From assembly GCA_947589615.1 (NCBI GenBank), contig CANQBU010000019.1:1-13763 (forward strand): 13,763 bases of DNA. The letters run 5' to 3'. Numbering within the stretch: position 1 is the first letter of the stretch; each line of letters opens with the position of its first letter. This DNA comes from an uncultured Clostridia bacterium (lineage in GTDB: Bacteria > Bacillota > Clostridia > Christensenellales > UBA1242). The position numbers and the translations under genes are program-made. Shown piece by piece: positions 1 to 6,940 of the stretch. The notes under the pieces are model-generated. The model did not search any database. It saw only the letters and a list, made by a program, of their open reading frames with translations, and was not told the origin of the DNA.

Positions 1-219
1 CCAAATTTCGTCACCCGCCATGACATGTCCTGCCGTGATGTCCCATAGTCCAGCATTCTTTTCCTTTTTAAAAGAACGTTGTTGAAGCAAAACTTTATCA
101 TCATGAAAAATTATAACCCCGCAAGCCCGATGTCTAAGCCCGAGTTTATGAACAATTTTTCTCTCTTCACTTTGTCCTGTAAGATTTCCTTCTTCGTCAA
201 TAATATCTAATTTTTCCAT
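1..219 (-). CDS. Nudix hydrolase, N-terminal fragment (cut by window edge)
   Basis: The first 73 codons of a minus-strand gene run off the left edge of the window. The protein begins MEKLDIIDEEGN and continues through RACGVIIFHDDKVLLQQRS to LWDITAGHVMAGDE. This is the usual N-terminal half of a Nudix hydrolase of the isopentenyl-diphosphate isomerase-like/YfcD type: a short lead-in, the beta-strand with K-V-L-L-Q-Q-R, then the opening of the Nudix box (G-H-V-M-A-G-D). The catalytic R-E-U-x-E-E part lies outside the window, so activity cannot be judged. Family members hydrolyse nucleoside diphosphate-linked substrates in the cytosol; the substrate here is unknown. The ATG has no good SD, only GAGAG, and a promoter-like pair ends 7 nt before it, so the mRNA may be leaderless. 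It is co-oriented with recF, 115 bp downstream of the recF stop. Confidence 0.85.
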   Translation of the reverse strand, partial: MEKLDIIDEEGNLTGQSEERKIVHKLGLRHRACGVIIFHDDKVLLQQRSFKKEKNAGLWDITAGHVMAGDEIW

Positions 220-226
220 TTTTCTC

Positions 227-254
227 TCTATATAATTTCTCTTTTCTGTGTCAA
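227..254 (-). promoter_or_regulatory. Probable sigma70-type promoter of the Nudix gene (leaderless layout)
   Basis: On the minus strand TTGACA (249-254) is followed after 16 bp by TATAGA (227-232). Only 7 nt separate the -10 box from the ATG at 219, which puts the transcription start at or next to the start codon. The -35 is perfect and the -10 has one or two deviations. Function is inferred from sequence only. Confidence 0.45.
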
Positions 255-334
255 AACACCTCTATTTTAGGTTTTTTAATAAAAAATTGCGTTTTTTGCA
301 CTTTTTTCGCCAAATTTACATTAATTTTCTTAAA

Positions 335-1397
335 TTATTCACTTATTCGTATTATATTTGCATTTTCATCTTTGTCAAATTCTGTGCATGTTATTATAGT
401 CTGGGCTTTTGCTGTAAACTTCAAAAGTTTGCGTCTACGCTCCTCGTCAAGTTCGCTTAGCACGTCATCGAGAAGCAGAAGAGGCTCTTCACCCGTTCGC
501 TCTTTGATTATTTCAAGTTCGGCAAGTTTGAGGGAAAGTGCAACCGTCCTTTGTTGACCTTGTGAGCCATAAGATTTGACTTCGACATCATTTAAGAAAA
601 TATCAATTTCATCGCGATGCACGCCGCATGAGGTGAAGCCCCGTTTATAGTCTTTCTCTAGGTTATCATGAAGAGCCTTTTCCATTTGTTTATCATAGTC
701 ATCTCCCGAAAAGGTGCTTTTGTATTCGAGTCGAATTTTTTCCTTTCCGCTTGAAAGGTATAGTCCCGCCTTCTCGACAAAGGGCGCAAGTTGGTCAATA
801 AGCTTCTTTCTTTCAAGGTAGATTTGTTTGCCGTAATCACAAAGGGCCTTATCCCAAATATAGATAGTCTCCTTTAAAACCGCCAAATCCTTTGTGGTTT
901 TAAGTAATTTATTTCGATTTTGAAGCACTTTTTCATATCTTCCAAGCAAATAAAAATATTTTCTGTCCGTTTGGCAAAGAATGATATTCATAAATCGGCG
1001 ACGTTCCTCGGGGCTGTCTTTGACAAGTCTCAGTTCATCGGGCGAAAAGAAAACGCCATTTACCGTGCTTAGCAGTTGTCCCATCTTTTTTATTGAAATA
1101 TTATCGATTTTTATTGATTTTTTTTGAAATTTTGAGAAAAATATCTCAATTTTTACATCTCTATACTTTTTTTTTGAATTCGCCTTCAATTTTGCCGCCA
1201 TCTTCTTCCCACTTTATAACCTCTTTTTCTTTTGATGTGCGGAAGGATTTTCCGATTATCATGAAAAATATTGCTTCAAGAATATTTGTTTTGCCTTGAG
1301 CATTTTTCCCAACTATTATATTAAGTCCGTCACTGAAATTGAATGTCCTGTTTTTATAGGAACGAAAATCTTTGAGGCGGAGTGACTTTATAAGCAT
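335..1397 (-). CDS. recF: DNA replication/repair protein RecF, interrupted by a one-base frameshift in an A9 run
   Basis: RecF is an SMC-like ATPase that binds gapped DNA and helps load RecA during recombinational repair. The start MLIKSLRLKDFRSY is typical for the family, so the ATG at 1395-1397 was chosen over a TTG nine codons upstream. Walker A G-K-N-A-Q-G-K-T lies at residues 30-37 and the signature/Walker B region L-L-L-L-D-D-V-L-S-E-L-D at about residues 306-317 of the restored protein. The frame is broken at nine consecutive A (minus strand; T run at 1167-1175 on plus). The first part reads E-F-K-K-K-V-stop, while the remainder continues as K-K-K-Y-R-D-V-K-I in another frame. Removing one A gives a continuous protein of 353 aa, close to the usual RecF length. 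The break may be a sequencing/assembly error, a true mutation, or a site rescued by transcriptional slippage. There is no SD; the gene appears leaderless. It is divergent from dnaA. Confidence 0.9.
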
Positions 1398-1404
1398 AGA
1401 TATT

Positions 1405-1433
1405 ATTTTATCAAACTTTTGCAAAATTTACAA
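1405..1433 (-). promoter_or_regulatory. Probable recF promoter, leaderless layout
   Basis: Minus-strand TTGTAA (1428-1433) is followed after 17 bp by TAAAAT (1405-1410), with 7 nt to the recF ATG. No SD is present between the -10 and the start. This spacing repeats what is seen before the Nudix gene, so recF mRNA may begin at its start codon. Confidence 0.45.
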
Positions 1434-1451
1434 TCATTTTAAACTTTGTAA

Positions 1452-1480
1452 TTGACAAAATGCAATTTTTTTTATATAAT
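1452..1480 (+). promoter_or_regulatory. Consensus sigma70-type promoter of dnaA
   Basis: TTGACA (1452-1457), a 17-bp spacer and TATAAT (1475-1480) match both consensus hexamers exactly. The predicted start is near 1487, followed by a GGAG SD (1494-1497) and the dnaA ATG at 1503. I saw no DnaA-box (TTATnCACA) cluster in this 105-bp divergent gap, so DnaA autoregulation is not evident from sequence. Confidence 0.85.
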
Positions 1481-1502
1481 CATATTGCACTATGGAGAAA
1501 AT

Positions 1503-2858
1503 ATGAAAGATTTAACTACACTTTGGAAAGCCGTGCTTGATAAACTTGAACTTACCGTTTCCAATGTTTCATTTATTATGTGGTTCAGACCCATTAAGGT
1601 TATCGACTTTGTCGACAATAAGACCTTGATTTTATCGGCAAACACGACTTCAGCAAAAAACCAATTATCTAGAAATTACTTTGACAAGCTCTCAGCCGCC
1701 GTCAATGATATTTTTGATACCGACGTTATGATTGAAATCCTAGACCCTACCGAAGAAATGGAATATATCAATCTTCACGGTGAAAAGAGCAGTGAAAAAG
1801 AAGTAAATATAAACAAAAATCCTTTCAATCCGAAGTATACCTTTGACAATTTTGTTGTGGGCGATTCAAACAAGTTTGTATACACTGCCGCACGTGCCGT
1901 TGCCGAGCATTCGGGAGTAAAATTCAATCCTTTATTCATTTATGGAGGGTCGGGGCTTGGCAAAACCCATCTTCTTCACGCAATCGGGAATTATTACATG
2001 GAATTTTTTCCTACTTTAAATGTCCGATATGTAACTTGTGAGCAATTTGTAAACGAATACATTGACTCTATCGGTTCGCCAAACAAGAACAAGGCCATTC
2101 TCGAATTTAGGACAAAGTATCGTAATCTTGACGTTTTAATGGTCGATGACATTCAGTTTATTTCCAAAAAAATACAAACGCAAGAGGAATTTTTCTACAC
2201 TTTTAACGAGTTATACATGGCATCAAAGCAAATTATCATAACCTCCGACCGTCCGCCAAAGGAAATCGAAACCCTTGCCGACAGGCTGCGCTCCCGTTTC
2301 ACAAGTGGATTGATTCAGGACATTCAGCACCCCGAATTGGAAACGCGTATTGCCATTTTGCGCAAGAAGTGTCAGATTGAAAAATATTCCATTGACGATG
2401 ATGTAATTGATTACATTGCCGAGCATATTAATTCCAATGTTCGTGAGCTTGAGGGTATGCTTGCCAAGGTTCACTTCCTTGCAAACTTATCAAACAAGCC
2501 TTCCGCCACAATGGAAGAAGCGCTTGAAGCCTTCAATGGTCAGATTGAAGAGGACAAGAATGAAGGGTTATCGCCTGATGAGATTATCGATGCCGTTTGC
2601 AAGTATTTCGACATAACTAAGCAGGATATAATAGGCAAGAAAAAGAGCAAAGAAATCGTTGAGCCACGTATGATTGCAATCTATCTTATAAGTGAAATCC
2701 TCGAAATCCCTCTGGTATCTATCGGGAAAATTTTTGGAGGGCGCGATCACACAACCATTATGCATTCGCGCGACAAAATTGCCGACGAGATAAAAACCTC
2801 CCACAAAATACAGGGCTTTATCAGTGAAATCAAAAAACTCCTCACCCAGAAAACTTAG
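1503..2858 (+). CDS. dnaA: Chromosomal replication initiator protein DnaA
   Basis: DnaA is the ATP-dependent initiator that binds DnaA boxes at oriC, melts the origin and recruits the helicase. The 451-aa product has the normal four-domain layout: N-terminal domain I (about 1-80), a short linker (80-105), an AAA+ core and the DNA-binding C-terminus. Walker A G-G-S-G-L-G-K-T is at 148-155, Walker B V-L-M-V-D-D-I-Q at 211-218, sensor I I-T-S-D at 246-249, and the arginine-finger region R-L-R-S-R-F at 261-266. The domain IV signature around G-G-R-D-H-T-T-I-M-H-S is at 412-422. The start was chosen at 1503 because it follows a GGAG SD and begins MKDLTTLW; an upstream in-frame extension covers the promoter and is not used. 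The stop TAG lies inside the palindrome AAAACTTAGTTTT, the same hairpin seen in the downstream repeat arrays. dnaN does not follow; a repeat pair and a convergent accessory gene do. Confidence 0.97.
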   Translation: MKDLTTLWKAVLDKLELTVSNVSFIMWFRPIKVIDFVDNKTLILSANTTSAKNQLSRNYFDKLSAAVNDIFDTDVMIEILDPTEEMEYINLHGEKSSEKEVNINKNPFNPKYTFDNFVVGDSNKFVYTAARAVAEHSGVKFNPLFIYGGSGLGKTHLLHAIGNYYMEFFPTLNVRYVTCEQFVNEYIDSIGSPNKNKAILEFRTKYRNLDVLMVDDIQFISKKIQTQEEFFYTFNELYMASKQIIITSDRPPKEIETLADRLRSRFTSGLIQDIQHPELETRIAILRKKCQIEKYSIDDDVIDYIAEHINSNVRELEGMLAKVHFLANLSNKPSATMEEALEAFNGQIEEDKNEGLSPDEIIDAVCKYFDITKQDIIGKKKSKEIVEPRMIAIYLISEILEIPLVSIGKIFGGRDHTTIMHSRDKIADEIKTSHKIQGFISEIKKLLTQKT

Positions 2859-2863
2859 TTTTC

Positions 2864-3007
2864 AAAAGCCCAAGCGCTTTGCGATTATCGAATTGAATGG
2901 TAATTAATAGAATTAAGCAACGCTCTCTCTATTATAAAAAGCCCAAGCGCTTTGCGATTATCGAATTGAATGGTAATTAATAGAATTAAGCAACGCTCTC
3001 TATTATA
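2864..3007. repeat. Tandem direct repeat pair after dnaA (73 + 71 bp)
   Basis: Two head-to-tail copies (2864-2936 and 2937-3007) differ only by a CT dinucleotide in a CT run. Each starts with a hairpin AAAGC-CCAAGC-GCTTT, followed by GCGATTATCGAAT and a CGCTCTCT end. The TATCGAAT block and the CTCTCT end are shared with the arrays at 5296-5531, 6157-6309, 6941-7325 and 12376-12766, so this is a divergent subtype of the same repeat family. No coding potential is seen. Confidence 0.85.
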
Positions 3008-3052
3008 AGTTTGTCAAATTTTTGCGGTCATGCAGTTTTTGCTTCAGTCTAT

Positions 3053-3086
3053 AAAAAATCTCTCAAAGAAAATTGAGAGATTTTTT
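3053..3086. terminator. Bidirectional intrinsic terminator between dnaA and the convergent gene
   Basis: A 14-bp stem (AAAAAATCTCTCAA paired with TTGAGAGATTTTTT) closes a 6-nt loop at 3067-3072. T runs lie on both strands, so it can end dnaA transcription from the left and the minus-strand gene at 3092-3784 from the right. Its length and symmetry make it the strongest terminator in the window. Confidence 0.85.
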
Positions 3087-3091
3087 TTCTT

Positions 3092-3784
3092 TTATAACTC
3101 GCCAGCGAGTTCATTTATAAGTGAGTCGCGTTCATCTTCCCGCACAAATTGTTTTTCGTCAAAGGAAGCCTTTATTTTTGCAACATATTGTTTTTGAAAT
3201 TTTCGATATTGTGCGTTTTCCTTTTTGAGGTTTTCATCTTTAATTCCAAATTCTTCAATCGCTTTTTCTATTTTTTCATTGATATCTGACAGTTTCGATA
3301 GATATTCATAGGCAAGGGCAGAAAGTCTATCCAGTTTTTCCTCTGTGATTTTATAATTTCTTCGTCCATCTTTGCTTGGAACAGGCACAACAAGTTCAAG
3401 ATTTTTATTTTCCTTATCCATCTTTTTATCTTTTATTGTCAATTCGCCACAGCGCACAAGTCTGTAAAGATCAGTCATTGCCATTTGATTCGTAAAGTGA
3501 TTTTGGAAATCAGTTTCTATACTGTAGCCGACCACGATTGGCAAATCTACAAGCCTATCTTCCTCTTTTTTGAAGAAAAATCTTTCTGTGCGGAGTCTTT
3601 GAATGCATGCCTCGGGATTATCCCTCTCGTAAGATTCCAAAGTTGAATAAATCTTTTCTTCCTCTCCCTCTTCCTCAATCGGAACATATCGGGCTTCGTC
3701 ACCCATAAGATAGGTATCGACATATTTCCATGCCAAAATATTATTATTAAATGCAATGCCGTTTACTCGATAAAACTTTTTCAT
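3092..3784 (-). CDS. Hypothetical protein with C-terminal coiled coil (family B)
   Basis: I do not recognise this 230-aa soluble protein. There is no signal peptide or membrane helix. The N-terminal part (1-110) is mixed alpha/beta with an acidic stretch (residues 37-44). Residues about 145-215 are strongly helical and coiled-coil-like, rich in E, K and L. It resembles the next gene (4077-4676) at several points: MK-x-x-Y start, I-Y-S-T-L-E-S-Y-E-R-D-N-P against V-F-D-T-I-E-E-C-L-K-E-Y-P, L-P-I-V-V against T-P-L-V-F, and a following helix with N-E-K-[IL]-E. The two are therefore probably distant paralogues. The start is fixed by a perfect AGGAGG SD six bases upstream. It ends N-E-L-A-G-E-L, without the tag of the other accessory proteins, and converges on dnaA across a bidirectional terminator. 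No promoter could be assigned. Confidence 0.75.
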   Translation of the reverse strand: MKKFYRVNGIAFNNNILAWKYVDTYLMGDEARYVPIEEEGEEEKIYSTLESYERDNPEACIQRLRTERFFFKKEEDRLVDLPIVVGYSIETDFQNHFTNQMAMTDLYRLVRCGELTIKDKKMDKENKNLELVVPVPSKDGRRNYKITEEKLDRLSALAYEYLSKLSDINEKIEKAIEEFGIKDENLKKENAQYRKFQKQYVAKIKASFDEKQFVREDERDSLINELAGEL

Positions 3785-4002
3785 TTTTCCTCCTTATGGG
3801 CAGAAAAATCAGATAATTTGTTAAAAAAGTGTGTTTTTTGGCTTAAAAAACTCATTTTTTCCACATTTCAACATAAATTATTGATTTTTTAGGTGGTTTT
3901 TCTCCCTTTATTATTATATTATCTATTCTTCATATATTGTCTTTGATTTTTCATTTTGCCTTCTTTACAAAAAATTGCATAAGCTAGAGCGGTCGTTTAG
4001 TT

Positions 4003-4026
4003 ATCAAAAAAGGCAATTATTTTGCC
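4003..4026 (-). terminator. Intrinsic terminator of the 4077-4676 gene
   Basis: On the minus strand GGCAA-AATAA-TTGCC is followed directly by TTTTTT. It lies about 50 bp after the stop of the family B gene and separates it from the 3092-3784 gene. The rest of the 3785-4076 gap is AT-rich; I see no gene in it. Confidence 0.75.
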
Positions 4027-4076
4027 CTCTTTATATCTATATTACTCCCCGAACGGCAAGCATAATTCTTTATCTC

Positions 4077-4676
4077 TTATTCCTTCTCTACTTCCTCGTC
4101 GTCGTAATAAACGTCGTATTCCTCTTTTAAGTGTTCTAGTTTTTCATTTACTTTTAACAATGCGGCTTCAACTTCTTTGAATTGTTTATATGTAACTTGA
4201 GCAACTGGCGTATTTTTCCCCGTCCCGTTTAACTTTATTGTAGTTACAACTGTGTTTGGGTCTTCAGGTTGGGAGTTTTTAAGGTTTTCTCTGCCGCTAT
4301 TTAATATTTCTTGCATTATATCATAGCTTAATTTGTAACTTTTGAAAATCATTCTGTTGCTGCCCTTCATGTGATTATCAAAAACGAGAGGGGTTTTAAG
4401 AATTGCCGAAGATTTAGCCCTTGCAACTTCATTCATATATTTAAAAAATTTCTCGTGAGGATATTCCTTTAGGCACTCTTCGATTGTATCAAATACTTTA
4501 ACTTCTACCTCTTCCATTGTTGGAACAATCTTGCAGCGGTTATCAGGTATAGTTAAATGAGTTGTTGCACCCACTTTTGTTTGGGTATATGGCGTATATT
4601 CCTCTCTGAATTGTTTTGCCACTTTAAGGGAAGAAAATGCAAATGGCTTCCCTAAAATCAAATAAACAATTTTCAT
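4077..4676 (-). CDS. Hypothetical protein (family B)
   Basis: This 199-aa protein is not recognised. It is cytosolic by appearance, with no membrane segment. The first 60 residues are beta-rich (MKIVYLILGKPFAF), a middle part (60-125) is mixed, and residues 160-187 form a helix, probably a coiled coil (F-K-E-V-E-A-A-L-L-K-V-N-E-K-L). The C-terminus is a tyrosine/acidic run ending Y-Y-D-D-E-E-V-E-K-E, loosely like the Y-x-E-E-V-E ends of the membrane proteins upstream. It has its own near-perfect promoter (4694-4723), an AAGGAG SD five bases before ATG and a terminator at 4003-4026, so it is probably a single-gene unit. It is distantly similar to the 3092-3784 product. Confidence 0.75.
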   Translation of the reverse strand: MKIVYLILGKPFAFSSLKVAKQFREEYTPYTQTKVGATTHLTIPDNRCKIVPTMEEVEVKVFDTIEECLKEYPHEKFFKYMNEVARAKSSAILKTPLVFDNHMKGSNRMIFKSYKLSYDIMQEILNSGRENLKNSQPEDPNTVVTTIKLNGTGKNTPVAQVTYKQFKEVEAALLKVNEKLEHLKEEYDVYYDDEEVEKE

Positions 4677-4693
4677 AATTACTCCTTATTTTT

Positions 4694-4723
4694 ATTATAT
4701 CAAATTTATCTTTATTTTGTCAA
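4694..4723 (-). promoter_or_regulatory. Consensus sigma70-type promoter of the 4077-4676 gene
   Basis: Minus-strand TTGACA (4718-4723), an 18-bp spacer and TATAAT (4694-4699) match both hexamers exactly. The predicted start is just before the AAGGAG SD. The stop of the upstream membrane-protein gene (4748) is only 25 bp away, so this unit is expected to be transcribed independently. Confidence 0.8.
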
Positions 4724-4747
4724 TGCAAATTTTTGTCGGAATTTTTA

Positions 4748-5287
4748 TTATATTACCTCTTCCTTATATTTACTCAGTTCTTCTTCTATTTCCTCATTTT
4801 TCTTCACCACTTTCGCGTCTTTTATATCTTCCTGCCCAGAATCTTCAAGTTTGTCAAATGTGCGGGAAAATATTACAAGTGTTGAAAATGCACTTGCAGT
4901 TATAACCGCCATTGAAATCGCCGCTTTCGACATTGTGCCAAGGGTCTTTTTAAGGCTTTGGTAGTTTTCGTCATCTTTCAATATGTCATCGATGAGGCTT
5001 TGTTTGTAATCTTTGCTTGCAAGTTCGCTACTCTGTTTTAAGTATTCGTTTTGAGTAATTTCCTCCTCAGTAAAAAGTTCCTTAATCTCATCTTGTTTTT
5101 TCGTGATGATTTCTTCAATCCCTGGCTCATATGAGGCGCGAACATCATACATTTTATTGTCGTATACCGCACATGTTATGCCAGTTCCAAGAGTTGCCAA
5201 AACACCGGCGCCTGTTAATATGACACATGTAATGGTCGGTGATAATTTGAGTCCACCTTTTATTCTTTTTAAAATTGATTTCTTCAT
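4748..5287 (-). CDS. Two-helix membrane protein, divergent member of family A
   Basis: The 179-aa product has the family A plan but is the most diverged copy. It has a basic N-terminus (MKKSILKRIK), a membrane helix at about 15-42, an extracytoplasmic part containing F-T-E-E-E-I-T-Q-N-E-Y-L-K (SHOCT-like, 72-84), a second membrane helix at about 121-141, and a charged tail. The tail ends L-S-K-Y-K-E-E-V-I, a weakened form of the Y-S-E-E-I-E end. The Y-Y-x-Y-D-x-V-Q-E-I-V motif of its sisters is reduced to Y-E-P-G-I-E-E-I-I. The ATG at 5285-5287 follows an AGGGGG SD; a TTG four codons upstream was rejected. The repeat array 5296-5531 lies directly upstream. Function is unknown. Confidence 0.8.
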   Translation of the reverse strand: MKKSILKRIKGGLKLSPTITCVILTGAGVLATLGTGITCAVYDNKMYDVRASYEPGIEEIITKKQDEIKELFTEEEITQNEYLKQSSELASKDYKQSLIDDILKDDENYQSLKKTLGTMSKAAISMAVITASAFSTLVIFSRTFDKLEDSGQEDIKDAKVVKKNEEIEEELSKYKEEVI

Positions 5288-5295
5288 ATTCCCCC

Positions 5296-5531
5296 TCAAG
5301 CCAAACCTAACGTTTGACGGCTATCGAATTTTATGATATTTAATAAATATCAACCACATTCTCTCAAGCCTTAAGGCCTGGCTATTATCGAATTTTATGA
5401 TATTTAATCAATATCAATCTCATTCTCTCAAGCCTTAAGGCTTGGCTATTATCGAATTTTATGATATTTAATCAATATCAATCTCATTCTCTCTTACTCT
5501 TAATGTTTGACGGAAAACTTAGTTTTCATCG
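5296..5531. repeat. Tandem repeat array upstream of the 4748 gene (three units plus tail)
   Basis: Unit 1 (5296-5363, 68 bp) begins with the hairpin CAAAC-CTAAC-GTTTG (5302-5316). Units 2 and 3 (5364-5427 and 5428-5491, 64 bp each) begin with AAGCCTTAAGG-type palindromes and are nearly identical. All share TATCGAATTTTATGATATTTAA and end in an ATTCTCTC run. The array ends with ATGTTTGACGG and AAAACTTAGTTTTCATCG. Positions 5428-5531 recur without change at 6941-7044. No coding potential is seen in the 5288-5554 gap. Confidence 0.9.
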
Positions 5532-5554
5532 TGAATTGGTAGTGCTTAAATCAC

Positions 5555-6142
5555 TTATTCCCTTTCAACCTCTTCGGTATAGGTTTGAAGTTCCTTCTCG
5601 TATTGTTTTTCTTTTTTTACTTTTTTCTTTTCATCGGAGATCTCTCGTGCCTCGCCAAACAATTCAAATCCCTTTTTATACGTTTGATAAGAAAGGTCAC
5701 TAAGATATCCCACTCCTAACAGGAGGGAAGAAGCACCAAATATAGAAAACAATGAGATATAGGACTTTTTCAATTGGTCTATTCTTTTCACTAATCCATT
5801 AAATTGCTCATCATTCCCAAACACCTCATTTACGGCTTTTTCTTTTAATTCGCTTGTATGTGAACTTTTTTCAAGGTTTTCTTTCATTTCCAAATATTCG
5901 CCATCAGAGATATCGCCATTTTCACGTGCCTCGTCAAGGTCGGCAAGTTCTTCGGCTGCATTCGTTTCAACAATCTCCTGAACCGTGTCATAGTTATAAT
6001 ATTTAGTCAGATCACCATCAGAAGCACAATATGCCATTACTGTGCCAAATCCGCCCGCAAGTCCACCCATTGCACCTGCCATCAGTGTTCCGACGGAAGC
6101 AAATAGCAATCCTCCGCCTATTCTTTTCAACAATGCTTTCAT
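5555..6142 (-). CDS. Two-helix membrane protein with SHOCT-like segment (family A)
   Basis: The 195-aa product starts MKALLKRIGGGLL. Membrane helix 1 (about 8-40) is rich in glycine and alanine. Y-Y-N-Y-D-T-V-Q-E-I-V lies at 48-58 and the SHOCT-like run L-A-D-L-D-E-A-R-E-N-G-D-I-S-D-G-E-Y at 66-83. Helix 2 is at about 127-148 (Y-I-S-L-F-S-I-F-G). The basic tail ends T-Y-T-E-E-V-E-R-E, two residues longer than the usual end. Both termini should face the cytoplasm by the positive-inside rule. A TAAGGAGGG SD precedes ATG. It stands alone between repeat blocks at 6157-6309 and 5296-5531; whether it has its own promoter is unclear. Confidence 0.85.
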   Translation of the reverse strand: MKALLKRIGGGLLFASVGTLMAGAMGGLAGGFGTVMAYCASDGDLTKYYNYDTVQEIVETNAAEELADLDEARENGDISDGEYLEMKENLEKSSHTSELKEKAVNEVFGNDEQFNGLVKRIDQLKKSYISLFSIFGASSLLLGVGYLSDLSYQTYKKGFELFGEAREISDEKKKVKKEKQYEKELQTYTEEVERE

Positions 6143-6156
6143 ATTCCCTCCTTATG

Positions 6157-6309
6157 TCAAACCTAACGTTTGACGGCTATCGAATTTTATGATATTTAAT
6201 TAAAGTTAAACCACGTTCTCTCTTGGGCTTACTTAGTTTTCATCAGTATCTCAGTATATTCTTTCTTAAAAATGCCTACACGAAGTATATAAGAAGTGCA
6301 TAATGCACT
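6157..6309. repeat. Single repeat unit between two family A genes
   Basis: It starts with the hairpin CAAAC-CTAAC-GTTTG (6158-6172), continues with GACGGCTATCGAATTTTATG and CACGTTCTCTC, and ends in the palindrome AGTGCATAATGCACT (6295-6309). That palindrome overlaps the TAG stop (6308-6310) of the next gene. The stretch 6254-6309 is similar to 7161-7215, so the same terminal module follows two differently flanked units. No T run follows the palindrome on the minus strand, so termination here may be weak. Confidence 0.8.
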
Positions 6310-6931
6310 ACGACATTTCTTGTATCTCTTCTGAATATCCTTTTAATTCCTTTTGGAATTTTTTTTCTTTTTTCGCTTTTATTTTGCTTTTCAGTTTTTC
6401 TTCCTTTTCCTTGCTTTCAATATATGCCAGATATTTTCCTTCATTCAGGAGGTCATGTCCTTTATCTCCCATATTTTCGGCAAAGTCGGTGAAGTGTTCA
6501 ACAACAGTAAGTATCATTGAAAATCCCCCAATTGATATCAAGGAAAGCCCCGCTATTTTTAATTGGTCCTGTCGTTTTACCAAGCCTTGATATTCTTCAT
6601 CGTCCGCAAACACCTCAGCCGCAATTTTTTCTGCAATTCCACTTTTATTTGAGTCATCATTTAGTCTATGGAGTTCTCTATCATATTCCTTTTGGGTGAT
6701 TTCGCCATTTGCAAGTTGGTCATCAAGTTCCGCTCTTTTCTCGGCAACGGTATCCATCACAATCTCTTGAACTTTGTCGCTTTCATAAAATTCTTTAAAA
6801 TCATCATCTTTAAAAAAATAACCAGCGACAACGCCCAATCCTCCGCCCATGCCGAGGACGGCCGTTCCTATTAAACCATATACAGAGGCTAGTGCTAGCC
6901 CTCCCTGTATCTTTTTTAACAATGCTTTCAT
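6308..6931 (-). CDS. Two-helix membrane protein with SHOCT-like segment (family A)
   Basis: At 207 aa this is the longest copy. Helix 1 spans about 8-40 (G-G-L-A-L-A-S-V-Y-G...A-G-Y-F-F). The conserved motif is altered to F-Y-E-S-D-K-V-Q-E-I-V (48-58). The SHOCT-like segment has changed residues (A-E-L-D-D-Q-L-A-N-G-E-I-T-Q-K-E-Y, 67-83). Helix 2 lies at about 127-146. The tail is extended with K-S-K-I-K-A-K-K-E-K-K and ends G-Y-S-E-E-I-Q-E-M-S, so the usual final E is followed by extra residues. The stop TAG shares bases with the repeat palindrome AGTGCATAATGCACT, which suggests repeat insertion replaced the original 3' end. An AGGAGGGAAT SD precedes ATG, and repeats lie immediately upstream. 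Confidence 0.85.
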   Translation of the reverse strand: MKALLKKIQGGLALASVYGLIGTAVLGMGGGLGVVAGYFFKDDDFKEFYESDKVQEIVMDTVAEKRAELDDQLANGEITQKEYDRELHRLNDDSNKSGIAEKIAAEVFADDEEYQGLVKRQDQLKIAGLSLISIGGFSMILTVVEHFTDFAENMGDKGHDLLNEGKYLAYIESKEKEEKLKSKIKAKKEKKFQKELKGYSEEIQEMS

Positions 6932-6940
6932 ATTCCCTCC

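Noticed and set aside
1452..1502. A 17-codon upstream extension of dnaA in frame.
   Set aside because: It overlaps the consensus promoter and lacks an SD, while the ATG at 1503 has GGAG and the normal DnaA N-terminus.
3785..3905. A 17-codon minus-strand frame (MLKCGKNEFF...) follows a GGGAG in the 3785-4076 gap.
   Set aside because: The SD is too far from the start, the codons are poly-A-like, and nothing similar occurs elsewhere in the window.
5296..5491. The regularly spaced 64-bp units could be a CRISPR array.
   Set aside because: The whole unit is repeated with no unique spacers, and no cas gene is present.
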